NCBI RefSeq assembly: GCF_008042275.1
Contig: NZ_RDBK01000008.1
Coordinates: forward strand, 46,721 to 79,856
Length of the DNA stretch: 33,136 nucleotides
Origin: Streptomyces sp. OR43
Lineage (GTDB): Bacteria; Actinomycetota; Actinomycetes; Streptomycetales; Streptomycetaceae
Reading direction: 5' to 3'
Positions within the stretch are counted from its first letter, which is position 1, and each line of letters begins with the position of its first letter. A program made the position numbers and the translations under genes. Shown here piece after piece: positions 8,810-16,335 of this stretch. The notes below the pieces were generated by a model. It saw only the letters and a list, made by a program, of their open reading frames with translations, was not told the origin of the DNA and ran no database searches.

Positions 8810-8988
8810 GTCCGCTGGATCGGCGGCTCAGTGCACGGTGGTGAAGCTGCGCCACGGCAGCGCGCTGGGCGCGTTGACGTCGGAGAGCGTGGTCGCCAGA
8901 TACGTCGTGCCCGGACCGGTGCAGTCCCGCGTGCGGTACAGGATGATGTCGATCAGGGTCTCGTTGACCACTTCCTTGGCTCCCGCGG
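8769..8988. repeat. Donor arm of 220-bp perfect inverted duplication
   Basis: Every base of 8769-8988 reappears reverse-complemented at 11129-11348 (paired coordinates sum to 20117). The segment holds the last 53 codons of the lipoprotein gene, its stop, the downstream spacer, the right terminator arm and the hairpin loop. It ends at the innermost base of the left hairpin arm. Confidence 0.93.
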
Positions 8989-9175
8989 GGGCGAGCCGGT
9001 GGCATCCCTTCACCGAAGGGCTGTTCACCATGATCACGGCGTCCCGCTCGGTCGTGTAGATGACCGGGCCGACAGCGGTCCGGCCGAGGCCCGAGCAGCC
9101 TGCGACGGTGAGGGTCAGGAGCGCGGTCCCGGCGGCGATGCCGAGACGGCGGCGTCGGTGGTCGATCACGGGCAT
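8828..9175 (-). CDS. Small secreted lipoprotein
   Basis: A 115-residue predicted lipoprotein: basic MPVIDHRRRR, hydrophobic segment, lipobox TVAGC with lipidated Cys27. The mature part has Cys residues in KGCHRL and TRDCTG, probably a disulfide. No family is recognised; the profile suits a small secreted actinobacterial protein. The ATG at 9175 is followed directly by this signal. Its last 52 residues (AGAKEVVNETL to SFTTVH) are duplicated exactly as the out-of-place C-terminus of the broken helicase product. This copy is the intact original because it has its own signal, start and terminator. Confidence 0.8.
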   Translation of the reverse strand: MPVIDHRRRRLGIAAGTALLTLTVAGCSGLGRTAVGPVIYTTERDAVIMVNSPSVKGCHRLAPAGAKEVVNETLIDIILYRTRDCTGPGTTYLATTLSDVNAPSALPWRSFTTVH

Positions 9176-9433
9176 GGGCGGGTCCTCGTCTGTCTCGTCC
9201 GGCTCATCCGTACGCACTCCGTCACGCCACCCCGTACGCGGCGGAGCGACGTGCTGACGCTGGTCACCCTGCCCGCTCCCGGCGGGCCCGGCATCCGGGA
9301 GGAGGCCGGGCGGGGGACGGGAGCGCGGGCGGAGGTTCGCCCGCTGCCCAAAGGGGGCATAACGTGGTAATAGCGCTTTGTCTGGTGTGAGGCGCACGTT
9401 CGTTCCGGTATCTCCGGATGGCAGGGGGCCGTC

Positions 9434-10384
9434 ATGGTCCAGGAGCTCTTGATCGCAGCGGTCGCGGCGGTGTCGGCGGGTGCTGTCTACACGGCGGCGG
9501 CCGCCCGGGTCGTCAAGCAGTACGAGCGGGGCGTGGTGCTCAGGCTCGGCCGCCTCCGCAACGATGTGCGCGGGCCCGGATTCACCATGGTGCTGCCCGG
9601 CGTCGAGCGGCTGCGCAAGGTCAACATGCAGATCGTGACCATGCCTGTGCCGGCGCAGGACGGGATCACCCGGGACAACGTCACGGTGCGGGTGGACGCG
9701 GTCATCTACTTCAAGGTGGTGGACGCCGCGAGCGCGGTCGTGGAGGTCGAGGACTACCGGTTCGCCGTCTCGCAGATGGCGCAGACGTCGCTGCGTTCGA
9801 TCATCGGCAAGAGCGATCTGGACGATCTGCTCTCCAACCGGGAGAAGCTCAACCAGGGGCTGGAGCTGATGATCGACAGCCCCGCGGTGGGATGGGGTGT
9901 GCAGATCGACCGGGTCGAGATCAAGGACGTCTCGCTGCCGGAGACGATGAAGCGTTCCATGGCCCGCCAGGCGGAGGCCGACCGTGAGCGGCGCGCCCGG
10001 GTCATCAACGCGGACGCGGAGCTCCAGGCGTCCAAGAAGCTGGCCGAGGCGGCATCGGAGATGTCGGCCCAGCCCGCAGCGTTGCAGCTGAGGCTGCTCC
10101 AGACGGTGGTGGCGGTGGCGGCGGAGAAGAACTCCACCCTGGTGCTGCCGTTCCCGGTGGAGCTCCTCCGCTTCCTGGAACGGGCCCAGCAGCCTGCGCC
10201 GCCAGAGGCCGTGGACCGCGCGCCGGAGGCGCCCGCCCCGCCTGCACAGGCCGAGCCCTCCACACAGGCCGAGCCCTCCGCCCCGTCGGCCCCCGGGCAT
10301 CTGCGTCCCGCCCCGCGGGCGGCCTCGGCCCCGGCTTCGGGGCAGCCCCGTTCCACCGGCTCGAAGCCCCTCGCCAGGCACTGA
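9434..10384 (+). CDS. SPFH/band 7 (stomatin/slipin-type) membrane protein
   Basis: A 316-residue protein. One N-terminal membrane segment (LLIAAVAAVSAGAVYTAAAA) is followed by the SPFH domain beginning VKQYERGVVLRLGRL, with the stomatin signature DNVTVRVDAVIYFKV and RSIIGKSDLDDLLSNR. A helical segment rich in Arg/Glu/Ala (about 175-225, QAEADRERRARVINADAE) is the oligomerisation coil. The Pro/Ala-rich tail (about 255-316) has a short repeat, QAEPS twice. Stomatins form ring scaffolds in membrane microdomains. No partner NfeD protease gene is adjacent. The ATG follows CAGGGGGCCGTC. Confidence 0.9.
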   Translation: MVQELLIAAVAAVSAGAVYTAAAARVVKQYERGVVLRLGRLRNDVRGPGFTMVLPGVERLRKVNMQIVTMPVPAQDGITRDNVTVRVDAVIYFKVVDAASAVVEVEDYRFAVSQMAQTSLRSIIGKSDLDDLLSNREKLNQGLELMIDSPAVGWGVQIDRVEIKDVSLPETMKRSMARQAEADRERRARVINADAELQASKKLAEAASEMSAQPAALQLRLLQTVVAVAAEKNSTLVLPFPVELLRFLERAQQPAPPEAVDRAPEAPAPPAQAEPSTQAEPSAPSAPGHLRPAPRAASAPASGQPRSTGSKPLARH

Positions 10385-10450
10385 CCCGCCGGCCCGTCGG
10401 CGTCGGGCCCGCCGTACGCACGGTCACGCCCGGTCATGCCGGGTCACGCT

Positions 10451-10498
10451 CCGGCCGCCGCCGGACCCCGTACGAGTCGCGGGCCCGGCGGCGGCCGG
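10451..10498 (+). terminator. Terminator hairpin after the band 7 gene
   Basis: CCGGCCGCCGCCGG (10451-10464) and its reverse complement (10485-10498) form a 14-bp perfect stem with a 20-base loop, 67 bases after the stop and before the helicase promoter. Confidence 0.6.
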
Positions 10499-10502
10499 TC
10501 CG

Positions 10503-10525
10503 CTGTCAGACCCCCCGCCTAGACT
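10503..10525 (+). promoter_or_regulatory. PafBC-type damage promoter candidate, SNF2/SWIM genes
   Basis: CTGTCAGAC (10503-10511), 8 bases, then TAGACT (10520-10525) fits the RecA-independent actinobacterial damage promoter TTGTCRGTG-N8-TAnnnT at the core TGTCAG, the spacing and the -10, though the outer bases differ. The -10 runs into a 12-base palindrome, GACTCGCGAGTC (10522-10533). The helicase ATG is about 100 bases downstream. Confidence 0.5.
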
Positions 10526-10626
10526 CGCGAGTCGAAGGGTTCCCGTGACCGCCGCGCTGACCAGGCACGGAGGACCGAGGACACCACGGCCCACGACCGG
10601 GCCCGGACGGGAAGAGGGAGGGGCCG

Positions 10627-11289
10627 ATGGGCACTGCACCGCCGCCGCACGACGCGGCCGCCGGCCGCCTGCTGCGCTGCGCCGCGGTCTTCCTCCCGGC
10701 CGCGCTCCCGCGCGACGGCCGCATCGCGTTCTGGGACCCGGAAGGACACCCCCTGCCCGACCGGGGTGACCTCTGGGCCCCGGCCACCGGGAGCGGAGCT
10801 GGCCCATCCGCACCCGCCGAGGCGGACGGCTCGGGCGTGCGCACCTCGGAGATCACCGTCGTCCGGCGCCACGGCGCGCAGGGGGACATCCGGCCGAGCA
10901 CCGTGCCCGCCCTGCTGCTCCCCCTGGCCGAGGCGGTACCCCTGCTGGCCCGGGCCCGCCACCTACGGTCCGCGCACCCCGCCACCCGCTGCTGGGGCGC
11001 CGCCGCGCTGCACGCGCTCCACCTCGTCTCCCGCGGCCGGATGCTGCCCGGCCTGACGGCCGACGATCACGACGCCTGGCGGGCCGGACCGCGTGACGCC
11101 GAGGACGTCGCCCATCTGCGCGCGGTCGCCGCGGGAGCCAAGGAAGTGGTCAACGAGACCCTGATCGACATCATCCTGTACCGCACGCGGGACTGCACCG
11201 GTCCGGGCACGACGTATCTGGCGACCACGCTCTCCGACGTCAACGCGCCCAGCGCGCTGCCGTGGCGCAGCTTCACCACCGTGCACTGA
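10627..11289 (+). pseudogene. 5' fragment of SNF2 helicase fused to lipoprotein tail
   Basis: The ATG follows GAGGGAGGGG and opens a real SNF2-helicase N-terminus (AAGRLLRCAAVFLPAALPRD onwards) through HLRAVAAG near codon 168. From there the frame continues into an inverted copy of the lipoprotein gene, reading AKEVVNETLIDIILYRT to SFTTVH and the lipoprotein's TGA at 11287-11289. The product would be a 220-residue chimera with no catalytic domain. The helicase frame resumes at about 11386 in the same phase, so one ancestral gene from 10627 to 13746 was interrupted. It is either a true rearrangement or an assembly error. Confidence 0.85.
10795..10835. repeat. Donor arm of 41-bp perfect inverted duplication
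   Basis: All 41 bases reappear reverse-complemented at 11348-11388 (paired coordinates sum to 22183). The donor lies in the intact 5' part of the same helicase gene, coding for SGAGPSAPAEADGSG. Confidence 0.92.
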
Positions 11290-11348
11290 GCCGCCGATCC
11301 AGCGGACGCCGGGTGCGGACGTGCACCGGGTCGCGGCCCCGACGGGTC
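11129..11348. repeat. Acceptor copy of 220-bp inverted duplication
   Basis: Perfect reverse complement of 8769-8988. Its left junction shares CCGCGG with the helicase sequence, and its last base, 11348, is also the first base of the second inverted copy. Together the two copies fill 11129-11388 with no unexplained base. Confidence 0.93.
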
Positions 11349-11388
11349 CCGAGCCGTCCGCCTCGGCGGGTGCGGATGGGCCAGCTCC
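11348..11388. repeat. Acceptor copy of 41-bp inverted duplication
   Basis: Perfect reverse complement of 10795-10835. At its right end TCC overlaps the point where native helicase coding (SFLDAVADTLPRTP) resumes. Confidence 0.92.
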
Positions 11389-11400
11389 TTCCTCGACGCG

Positions 11401-13746
11401 GTGGCCGACACCCTGCCCCGCACCCCCGCGGCCGCCTTCGCCATGGGCGCGCCCTTCGCCGCCCGGGAGGGCCGCCATCTGCCCGGCGTCCGCGAGTGGG
11501 CCGTGGAGGTCGCGGCCGGGCTGGACGCGGGCGTACGGGTGTCGCTGCGCCTGGACCTCTCCGCGTACGAGCTCTTCGACACCGAGGACCCGGCCGGCCC
11601 GGCGGAGGACCGGGACGAAGGCGCGCCGGCCCCCGCGCGGCACGCCGGCGCCGCCATCACACAGGTGCACAGCCTCGCCGATCCCACCTACGTCGTCGAC
11701 GCGGCCGCCCTGTGGAACGGCTCGGCGGGCGAGCCCTTCGGCCCGCGGGCCCGGATCGACGCCGTGCTCGCCCTGCGCCGCGCCGCCCGCGTCTGGGCCC
11801 CGCTGGAACGACTGCTGGACCAGCCGGTCCCGGACGTACTGGCCCTCACCGAGGACGAGTTGCACGAACTGCTGGGCGTCGGCGGTGCGCGGCTGGCCGC
11901 CGCCGGGGTGAGCGTGCACTGGCCCAGGGAGCTCGCCCGTTCGCTCACCGCGGAGGCGGTCGTGCGGCCCGCTCCGGGCTCGGCCACCGACGGCACCTCG
12001 TTCTTCGACGCCGAACAGCTCTTCGCGTTCAACTGGCAGCTCTCGCTGGGCGACCAGAAGCTGACCGAGGCCGAGATGGACGTGCTCGCCGAGGCACACC
12101 GGCCCGTGGTGCGGCTTCGGGACCAGTGGGTCGTCGTCGACCCCGCGCTCGTCCGCAAGGCACGCAAGCGCGAGCTCGGCCTGCTCGACCCGGTGGACGC
12201 CCTCGCCGTCGCACTGACCGGCAGCGCCGAAGTGGACGGCGAGCAGGTCGAGGCGGTGCCGGTCGGCGCGCTGGCCGAACTGCGCGCCCGGATCATCGAG
12301 GACGACGCCGTCGTCCCGCCGCCGCCCGGCCTCGACGCCACCCTGCGCGACTACCAGCTGCGCGGTCTGGCCTGGCTGGACCGGATGACGTCGCTCGGCC
12401 TCGGGGGCTGCCTCGCCGACGACATGGGCCTCGGCAAGACGATCACCCTCATCGCCCTCCACCTGCACCGCGCCCACCCCGCACCCACGCTCGTGATCTG
12501 CCCCGCCTCGCTGCTGGGCAACTGGCACCGGGAGATCAACCGCTTCGCACCCGGCGTCCCCGTGCGGCGCTTCCACGGCACCGACCGCACCCTCGCCGAG
12601 CCCGACAACGGCTTCGTCCTCACCACGTACGGCACGATGCGTTCCAGCGCCGCCGAACTGGCCGCCCACAACTGGGGACTGGTCGTCGCCGACGAGGCAC
12701 AGCACGTGAAGAACCCGCACTCCTCCACCGCGAAGGCCCTGCGCACCATTCCGTCCCCGGCCCGGGTCGCCCTGACCGGCACCCCCGTCGAGAACAACCT
12801 CTCCGAGCTCTGGGCCCTGCTCGACTGGACCACTCCCGGCCTGCTCGGACCCCTCAAGGCCTTCCGGGCACGCCACGCCCGCATCGTGGAGAACACCGGA
12901 ACGGCCGCCGGCATCGCCAACGACGAAGCGGTCGAGCGGCTCTCCCGGCTGGTCCGGCCCTTCCTGCTGCGCCGCAAGAAGTCGGACCCGGGCATCGCCC
13001 CCGAGCTGCCGCCCAAGACGGAGACCGACCACCCCGTCTTCCTCACCCGCGAACAGGCCACGCTCTACGAGGCCACGGTGCGCGAGACCATGGCGTACAT
13101 CGAGGCGTCGGAAGGCATCGCCCGGCGCGGCCTGGTCATGAAGCTGCTGGCCTCGCTCAAACAGATCTGCAACCACCCCGCGCAGTATCTGAAGGAGGAG
13201 CCCACCCGCCTCACCGGCCGCTCCGGGAAGCTCGCGCTGCTCGACGAACTCCTCGACACGATCCTCGCCGAGGACGGCTCCGTGCTCATCTTCACCCAGT
13301 ACGTGACGATGGCCCGGCTGCTCTCCGCCCACCTCACCTCGCGCGCGATCCCCTCCCAGCTCCTGCACGGCGGTACGCCGGTGCCGGAGCGGGAACGGAT
13401 GGTGGACCGCTTCCAGTCCGGCGAGGTGCCGGTCTTCCTGCTCTCCCTCAAGGCAGCGGGCACCGGGCTCAACCTCACCCGGGCCGCCCACGTCATCCAC
13501 TACGACCGCTGGTGGAACCCGGCGGTCGAGGAGCAGGCCACGGACCGCGCCTACCGCATCGGGCAGACCCAGCCGGTCCAGGTGCACCGGCTGATCGCCG
13601 AAGGCACCGTCGAGGACCGGATCGGCGAGATGCTGCTGGCCAAGCGGGCACTGGCCGACGCCGTGCTCGGCACCGGCGAGACCGCGCTGACCGAGCTCAG
13701 CGACCGTGACCTGGCCGACCTCGTCTCGCTCCGGAGGCCCTCATGA
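11401..13746 (+). CDS. SNF2-family DNA helicase/translocase, N-terminally truncated
   Basis: The 3' part of the interrupted gene, 781 codons from the first available start (GTG, no good ribosome site; no ATG/GTG/TTG exists between the TGA at 11287 and here). Up to about residue 290 is the bacterial SNF2-associated accessory region. The ATPase core follows: LRDYQLRGLAWL, Walker A DDMGLGKT, Walker B/motif II DEAQ, motif III LTGTPVENNLSELW, then the C-terminal lobe with LIFTQY, KAAGTGLNLT and the arginine-finger motif QATDRAYRIGQ. All catalytic motifs are intact. It resembles actinobacterial HelZ, which is likewise next to a SWIM protein. About 200 N-terminal residues are detached or lost, so expression is doubtful. 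Confidence 0.85.
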   Translation: MADTLPRTPAAAFAMGAPFAAREGRHLPGVREWAVEVAAGLDAGVRVSLRLDLSAYELFDTEDPAGPAEDRDEGAPAPARHAGAAITQVHSLADPTYVVDAAALWNGSAGEPFGPRARIDAVLALRRAARVWAPLERLLDQPVPDVLALTEDELHELLGVGGARLAAAGVSVHWPRELARSLTAEAVVRPAPGSATDGTSFFDAEQLFAFNWQLSLGDQKLTEAEMDVLAEAHRPVVRLRDQWVVVDPALVRKARKRELGLLDPVDALAVALTGSAEVDGEQVEAVPVGALAELRARIIEDDAVVPPPPGLDATLRDYQLRGLAWLDRMTSLGLGGCLADDMGLGKTITLIALHLHRAHPAPTLVICPASLLGNWHREINRFAPGVPVRRFHGTDRTLAEPDNGFVLTTYGTMRSSAAELAAHNWGLVVADEAQHVKNPHSSTAKALRTIPSPARVALTGTPVENNLSELWALLDWTTPGLLGPLKAFRARHARIVENTGTAAGIANDEAVERLSRLVRPFLLRRKKSDPGIAPELPPKTETDHPVFLTREQATLYEATVRETMAYIEASEGIARRGLVMKLLASLKQICNHPAQYLKEEPTRLTGRSGKLALLDELLDTILAEDGSVLIFTQYVTMARLLSAHLTSRAIPSQLLHGGTPVPERERMVDRFQSGEVPVFLLSLKAAGTGLNLTRAAHVIHYDRWWNPAVEEQATDRAYRIGQTQPVQVHRLIAEGTVEDRIGEMLLAKRALADAVLGTGETALTELSDRDLADLVSLRRPS

Positions 13747-15044
13747 GCCCCCGCCCCCACTCCTCCGGCGCACGGCCCGTCGCCCGGTCCCGCCCCGGTC
13801 CCGACGACCTGCGGCGGACCTTCGAGGCCGTGCCGGCGCGCACCTCCGGCGACGAGCAGCCGTTCGCGGACAGCTGGTGGGGCCGGGCATGGGTGACGGC
13901 GCTGGAGGACCTCTCGATGGACGCGCCCCGGCTGGCCCGCGGCCGCGCGTACGCGGACAGCGGCAACGTCGCCGCGATCACCGTCACGCCCGGCCGTGTC
14001 GTCGCCTACGTGCACGGCAGCCGCCCCCGGCCCTACCGCGCCGAGCTCCGGCTGCGTACGCTCACCGACCCCGACTGGGACACCTTCCTCGACGCGGTCG
14101 CCGCCCGCCCCGGCCACCTCGCCGCACTGCTCGCCAAGGAGATGCCGCACTCCCTCGCCGACACGGCGGCCGCCGCCGGCATCACCCTGCTCCCCGCGGC
14201 GGACGACCTCGACCCCGGCTGCTCCTGCCCCGACCGCGGCTGGCCGTGCAAGCACGTGGCGGCGCTCTGCTACCAGATGGCCCGGCTCCTGGACGCCGAC
14301 CCGTTCGTCCTCCTGCTGCTGCGCGGCCGGGGCGAACGCGAACTCGTGGAGGACCTCGGCCGTCGTAACGCCGCCCACTCCGCGCGGGAGCGGCCCGTGG
14401 CACCCGCCACCCCGTCGGTACCCGCCCAGGAGGCGCTCTCCGACCGTTTCCTGCCTCCTCTGCCCGCCCCGTTCCCGGTGGAGCCGCATCCGGGGCAGCC
14501 GCCCTCGTACCCCGAGTTCCCCGGCGCCCGGGACCCCCTGGCCCTCGACCAGCTCGCCACCGACGCGGCGGCCCGCGCCCACGCGCTGCTCAGTACCGGA
14601 ACCGACCCGCTCGCCGGGTTCACCGCCTGGCAGGACGCGGTCCGGCTGGCAGCCGCCCGCCCCACGGCAGGACTCACCGCCACCACCCGCGCCCTCTACC
14701 GCGAACTGGCCTCGGCCACCGGCCGCAACACCACCGACCTGGCCCGTGCCGTCGCCGCCTGGCGTCAGGGCGGAGCCGAGGGACTCGCCGTCCTGGAGAC
14801 ACCGTGGGACCCCCCGGCCGGCCCGTTCGACCGCGCCCGCCCGGCCCTCGCGGCGGCCGGCTTCCCGCGCTTCCAGCCCTGGCGCAACCACCTCACCCAC
14901 CCCGGCGGCACACTCCAGCTCCGCTTCGGCCACGACGGCCGGTGGTACGGCTACGAATCGGACCCCGGCGAGGACGAATGGTGGCCCAGGGCCGCGCCGG
15001 ACTCCGACCCGGTGGGCGCGCTGCTGGAACTCAGCGGCGGCTGA
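13743..15044 (+). CDS. SWIM zinc-finger protein
   Basis: A 433-residue protein whose SWIM zinc finger is CSCPDRGWPCKH: Cys160, Cys162, Cys169 and His171 in a CxC-x6-CxH pattern. The N-terminal part (SWWGRAWVTALEDLS) and the segment RLARGRAYADSGNVAAITV precede it. The C-terminal 230 residues are Ala/Pro-rich helices plus a beta-rich end (GGTLQLRFGHDGRWYGYES). SWIM fingers bind nucleic acid or proteins. ATG overlaps the helicase stop in ATGA, so translation is coupled and the two products probably act together on DNA. The break in the helicase gene could reduce its expression through polarity. Confidence 0.9.
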   Translation: MSPRPHSSGARPVARSRPGPDDLRRTFEAVPARTSGDEQPFADSWWGRAWVTALEDLSMDAPRLARGRAYADSGNVAAITVTPGRVVAYVHGSRPRPYRAELRLRTLTDPDWDTFLDAVAARPGHLAALLAKEMPHSLADTAAAAGITLLPAADDLDPGCSCPDRGWPCKHVAALCYQMARLLDADPFVLLLLRGRGERELVEDLGRRNAAHSARERPVAPATPSVPAQEALSDRFLPPLPAPFPVEPHPGQPPSYPEFPGARDPLALDQLATDAAARAHALLSTGTDPLAGFTAWQDAVRLAAARPTAGLTATTRALYRELASATGRNTTDLARAVAAWRQGGAEGLAVLETPWDPPAGPFDRARPALAAAGFPRFQPWRNHLTHPGGTLQLRFGHDGRWYGYESDPGEDEWWPRAAPDSDPVGALLELSGG

Positions 15045-15060
15045 CCCCGCCCGCGGATCG

Positions 15061-15121
15061 GCTGTCCAGGAAGACAAGCAGACGGTCGATCAGCTGTTCA
15101 GGAAGACCAGCAGGCCGATCA
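15061..15121. repeat. Imperfect tandem duplication of a gene's 3' end
   Basis: 15093-15121 (29 bases, GCTGTTCAGGAAGACCAGCA onward) is repeated with a 3-base indel and a few changes at 15061-15092. The first copy encodes the C-terminal LLIGLLVFLNS of the leftward gene; the second lies just after its stop and would read LIDRLLVFLDS. Confidence 0.7.
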
Positions 15122-15398
15122 GCAGCACCGCGACGACGGGCAGCACGATCATCCGGGCCTTGCGGAACGACTCGTCGTCCTGCTGCGCGAGCCCACGGCC
15201 GGCACCGTGTGCGGACGCCAGGTGCTCCCCGGCCATGTCGAGAAGCCGCCGGGTCGTCAGGAGGGACGGCGACCAGTCGCAGTGCGTACAGACGAGGAAG
15301 TCGCGGTACGGGTCGTATCTGAAGTCCCGCTCGATGTTGACCGTGAAGACCTGCCCCTCCTCGGTCGTCGCGGTGAAACGACGTACAGGCGTGCCCAT
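15090..15398 (-). CDS. Small tail-anchored protein with zinc-binding motif
   Basis: A 102-residue protein. A putative zinc site, CTHCDW (Cys37, Cys40) with HLASAH (His59, His64), gives a CxxC...HxxxxH arrangement in the N-terminal domain. Residues about 83-100 (MIVLPVVAVLLIGLLVFLNS) form a single C-terminal membrane helix, so the finger should face the cytoplasm as a tail-anchored protein. No family name is recognised. AGGGAG lies 8 bases before the ATG. It converges with the SWIM gene, 45 bases between stops. Confidence 0.72.
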   Translation of the reverse strand: MGTPVRRFTATTEEGQVFTVNIERDFRYDPYRDFLVCTHCDWSPSLLTTRRLLDMAGEHLASAHGAGRGLAQQDDESFRKARMIVLPVVAVLLIGLLVFLNS

Positions 15399-15540
15399 CC
15401 GGTGTGCTCCCTGGAGGTCGACGTACGGTGTCAGGCGTCCGGCCGCGGAACAGTACCCGACAGCGCGGGCACCGTTCCGAGCGGGTCGTCCGAGGGCGCC
15501 ATCGGGGACGGCGGCAGGGAGCGGGCCGGGCCGCGGCGAC

Positions 15541-15590
15541 GAGGAGAGGGAAGGGGAGAGGGAAGGGGGCGAGGGCGAGGGAAGGGGAAA
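15541..15590. other. Polypurine tract downstream of the DUF3574 gene
   Basis: Of 50 bases, 48 are purines on the + strand, with several GGG and GGGG runs separated by A. Such a tract can form triplex or G-quadruplex DNA. On the transcript of the leftward gene it is a pyrimidine run just past the stop. Confidence 0.7.
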
Positions 15591-15600
15591 CGGTCAGGGA

Positions 15601-16137
15601 TCAGAAGTCGGCCGTTGTGCGCTCCTCCAGCCGCGCCACCGAGTCCTGGGCGTACGCCTTCTCGTACGCGTTGCGGATCCGTTCGATCTGCGGATCGCGC
15701 AGCCGGGCCTCGGACGCCGGGTAGAGCAGGGTCAGTTCGTAGCTGCGCTCCCGCTCGATGACTCCGTTGGAGTCCCGCCACTGGCCCCGGCCGTCCTGGA
15801 TGGTCAGCCCGTTGGGGAAGCGCGGGGTGACCTCGGCGTCGATGAAGGCCAGGAACTGCCGGTCGGTCACATCCGGCCCGCCGTCGGGACGTTCGGTGCC
15901 GAAGAACAGCCGGGTCTCGATGTACGCCTTGCCGCGCGCGGCAGCCGCCGGCCGGGCGCCCGCGGGGGAGTCGGCGCCCAGGGCGGCGTAGGCGACGGGC
16001 GTGCCCACGGCCAGGACGGCGAGACCCGCCGCGGCCGCGGGGAACGCGGCACGACGACGCGGGCGACGGCGGCCAGCCGGGGAGCGGTCGGACGAGCCCG
16101 GGTCGTTCGCGGCGGTGGGATGGGGCAGGCGGGACAT
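15601..16137 (-). CDS. DUF3574 exported protein
   Basis: A 178-residue protein: Arg/Pro-rich lead (to about 29), one hydrophobic segment (AAFPAAAAGLAVLAVGTPVAYAAL, signal or anchor), then a DUF3574 domain from about 70 (YIETRLFFGTERPDGGPDVT) with the family-typical DGRGQWRDSNGVIERERSYEL. The biochemical function is unknown. The ATG at 16137 is chosen because the signal-like segment follows it; the ribosome site is weak (AAGGG). The next start codon, GTG at 16336, is transcribed away, leaving a 198-base shared promoter space in which no operator was recognised. Confidence 0.8.
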   Translation of the reverse strand: MSRLPHPTAANDPGSSDRSPAGRRRPRRRAAFPAAAAGLAVLAVGTPVAYAALGADSPAGARPAAAARGKAYIETRLFFGTERPDGGPDVTDRQFLAFIDAEVTPRFPNGLTIQDGRGQWRDSNGVIERERSYELTLLYPASEARLRDPQIERIRNAYEKAYAQDSVARLEERTTADF

Positions 16138-16335
16138 GGGAGAGGCCCTTCGTTCCGGAATCGGGGCAGGCGCGGACGCGCGGGGCTCACTGTGGCAAGC
16201 CGCCCACGTCCGGCAGCGGCGGCGCAGGGGCGTCGCGCGGAAACCACCCGAACGGGCGGGCGCCGGTCCCCGGGCCATTCCGGGGCGTCAAAAACCGCTG
16301 GTGCGGGCTGTGTTGCTCTTGCTAGCTTCCTGGAC

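Noticed and set aside
8769..11348. Inverted repeat as the ends of a transposon or composite element
   Set aside because: No transposase, no target-site duplication; the repeat carries part of a normal gene and its terminator, and a second unrelated inverted copy abuts it.
10963..13587. 874-codon open frame antisense to the helicase
   Set aside because: Low-complexity Gly/Arg/Val-rich product expected from GC-rich third codon positions on the other strand; the + strand frame has complete SNF2 motifs.
15431..15600. Frameshifted C-terminal extension of the DUF3574 gene
   Set aside because: The DUF3574 domain is complete before the stop at 15601, and the continuing frame is low-complexity Pro/Arg from the polypurine tract.
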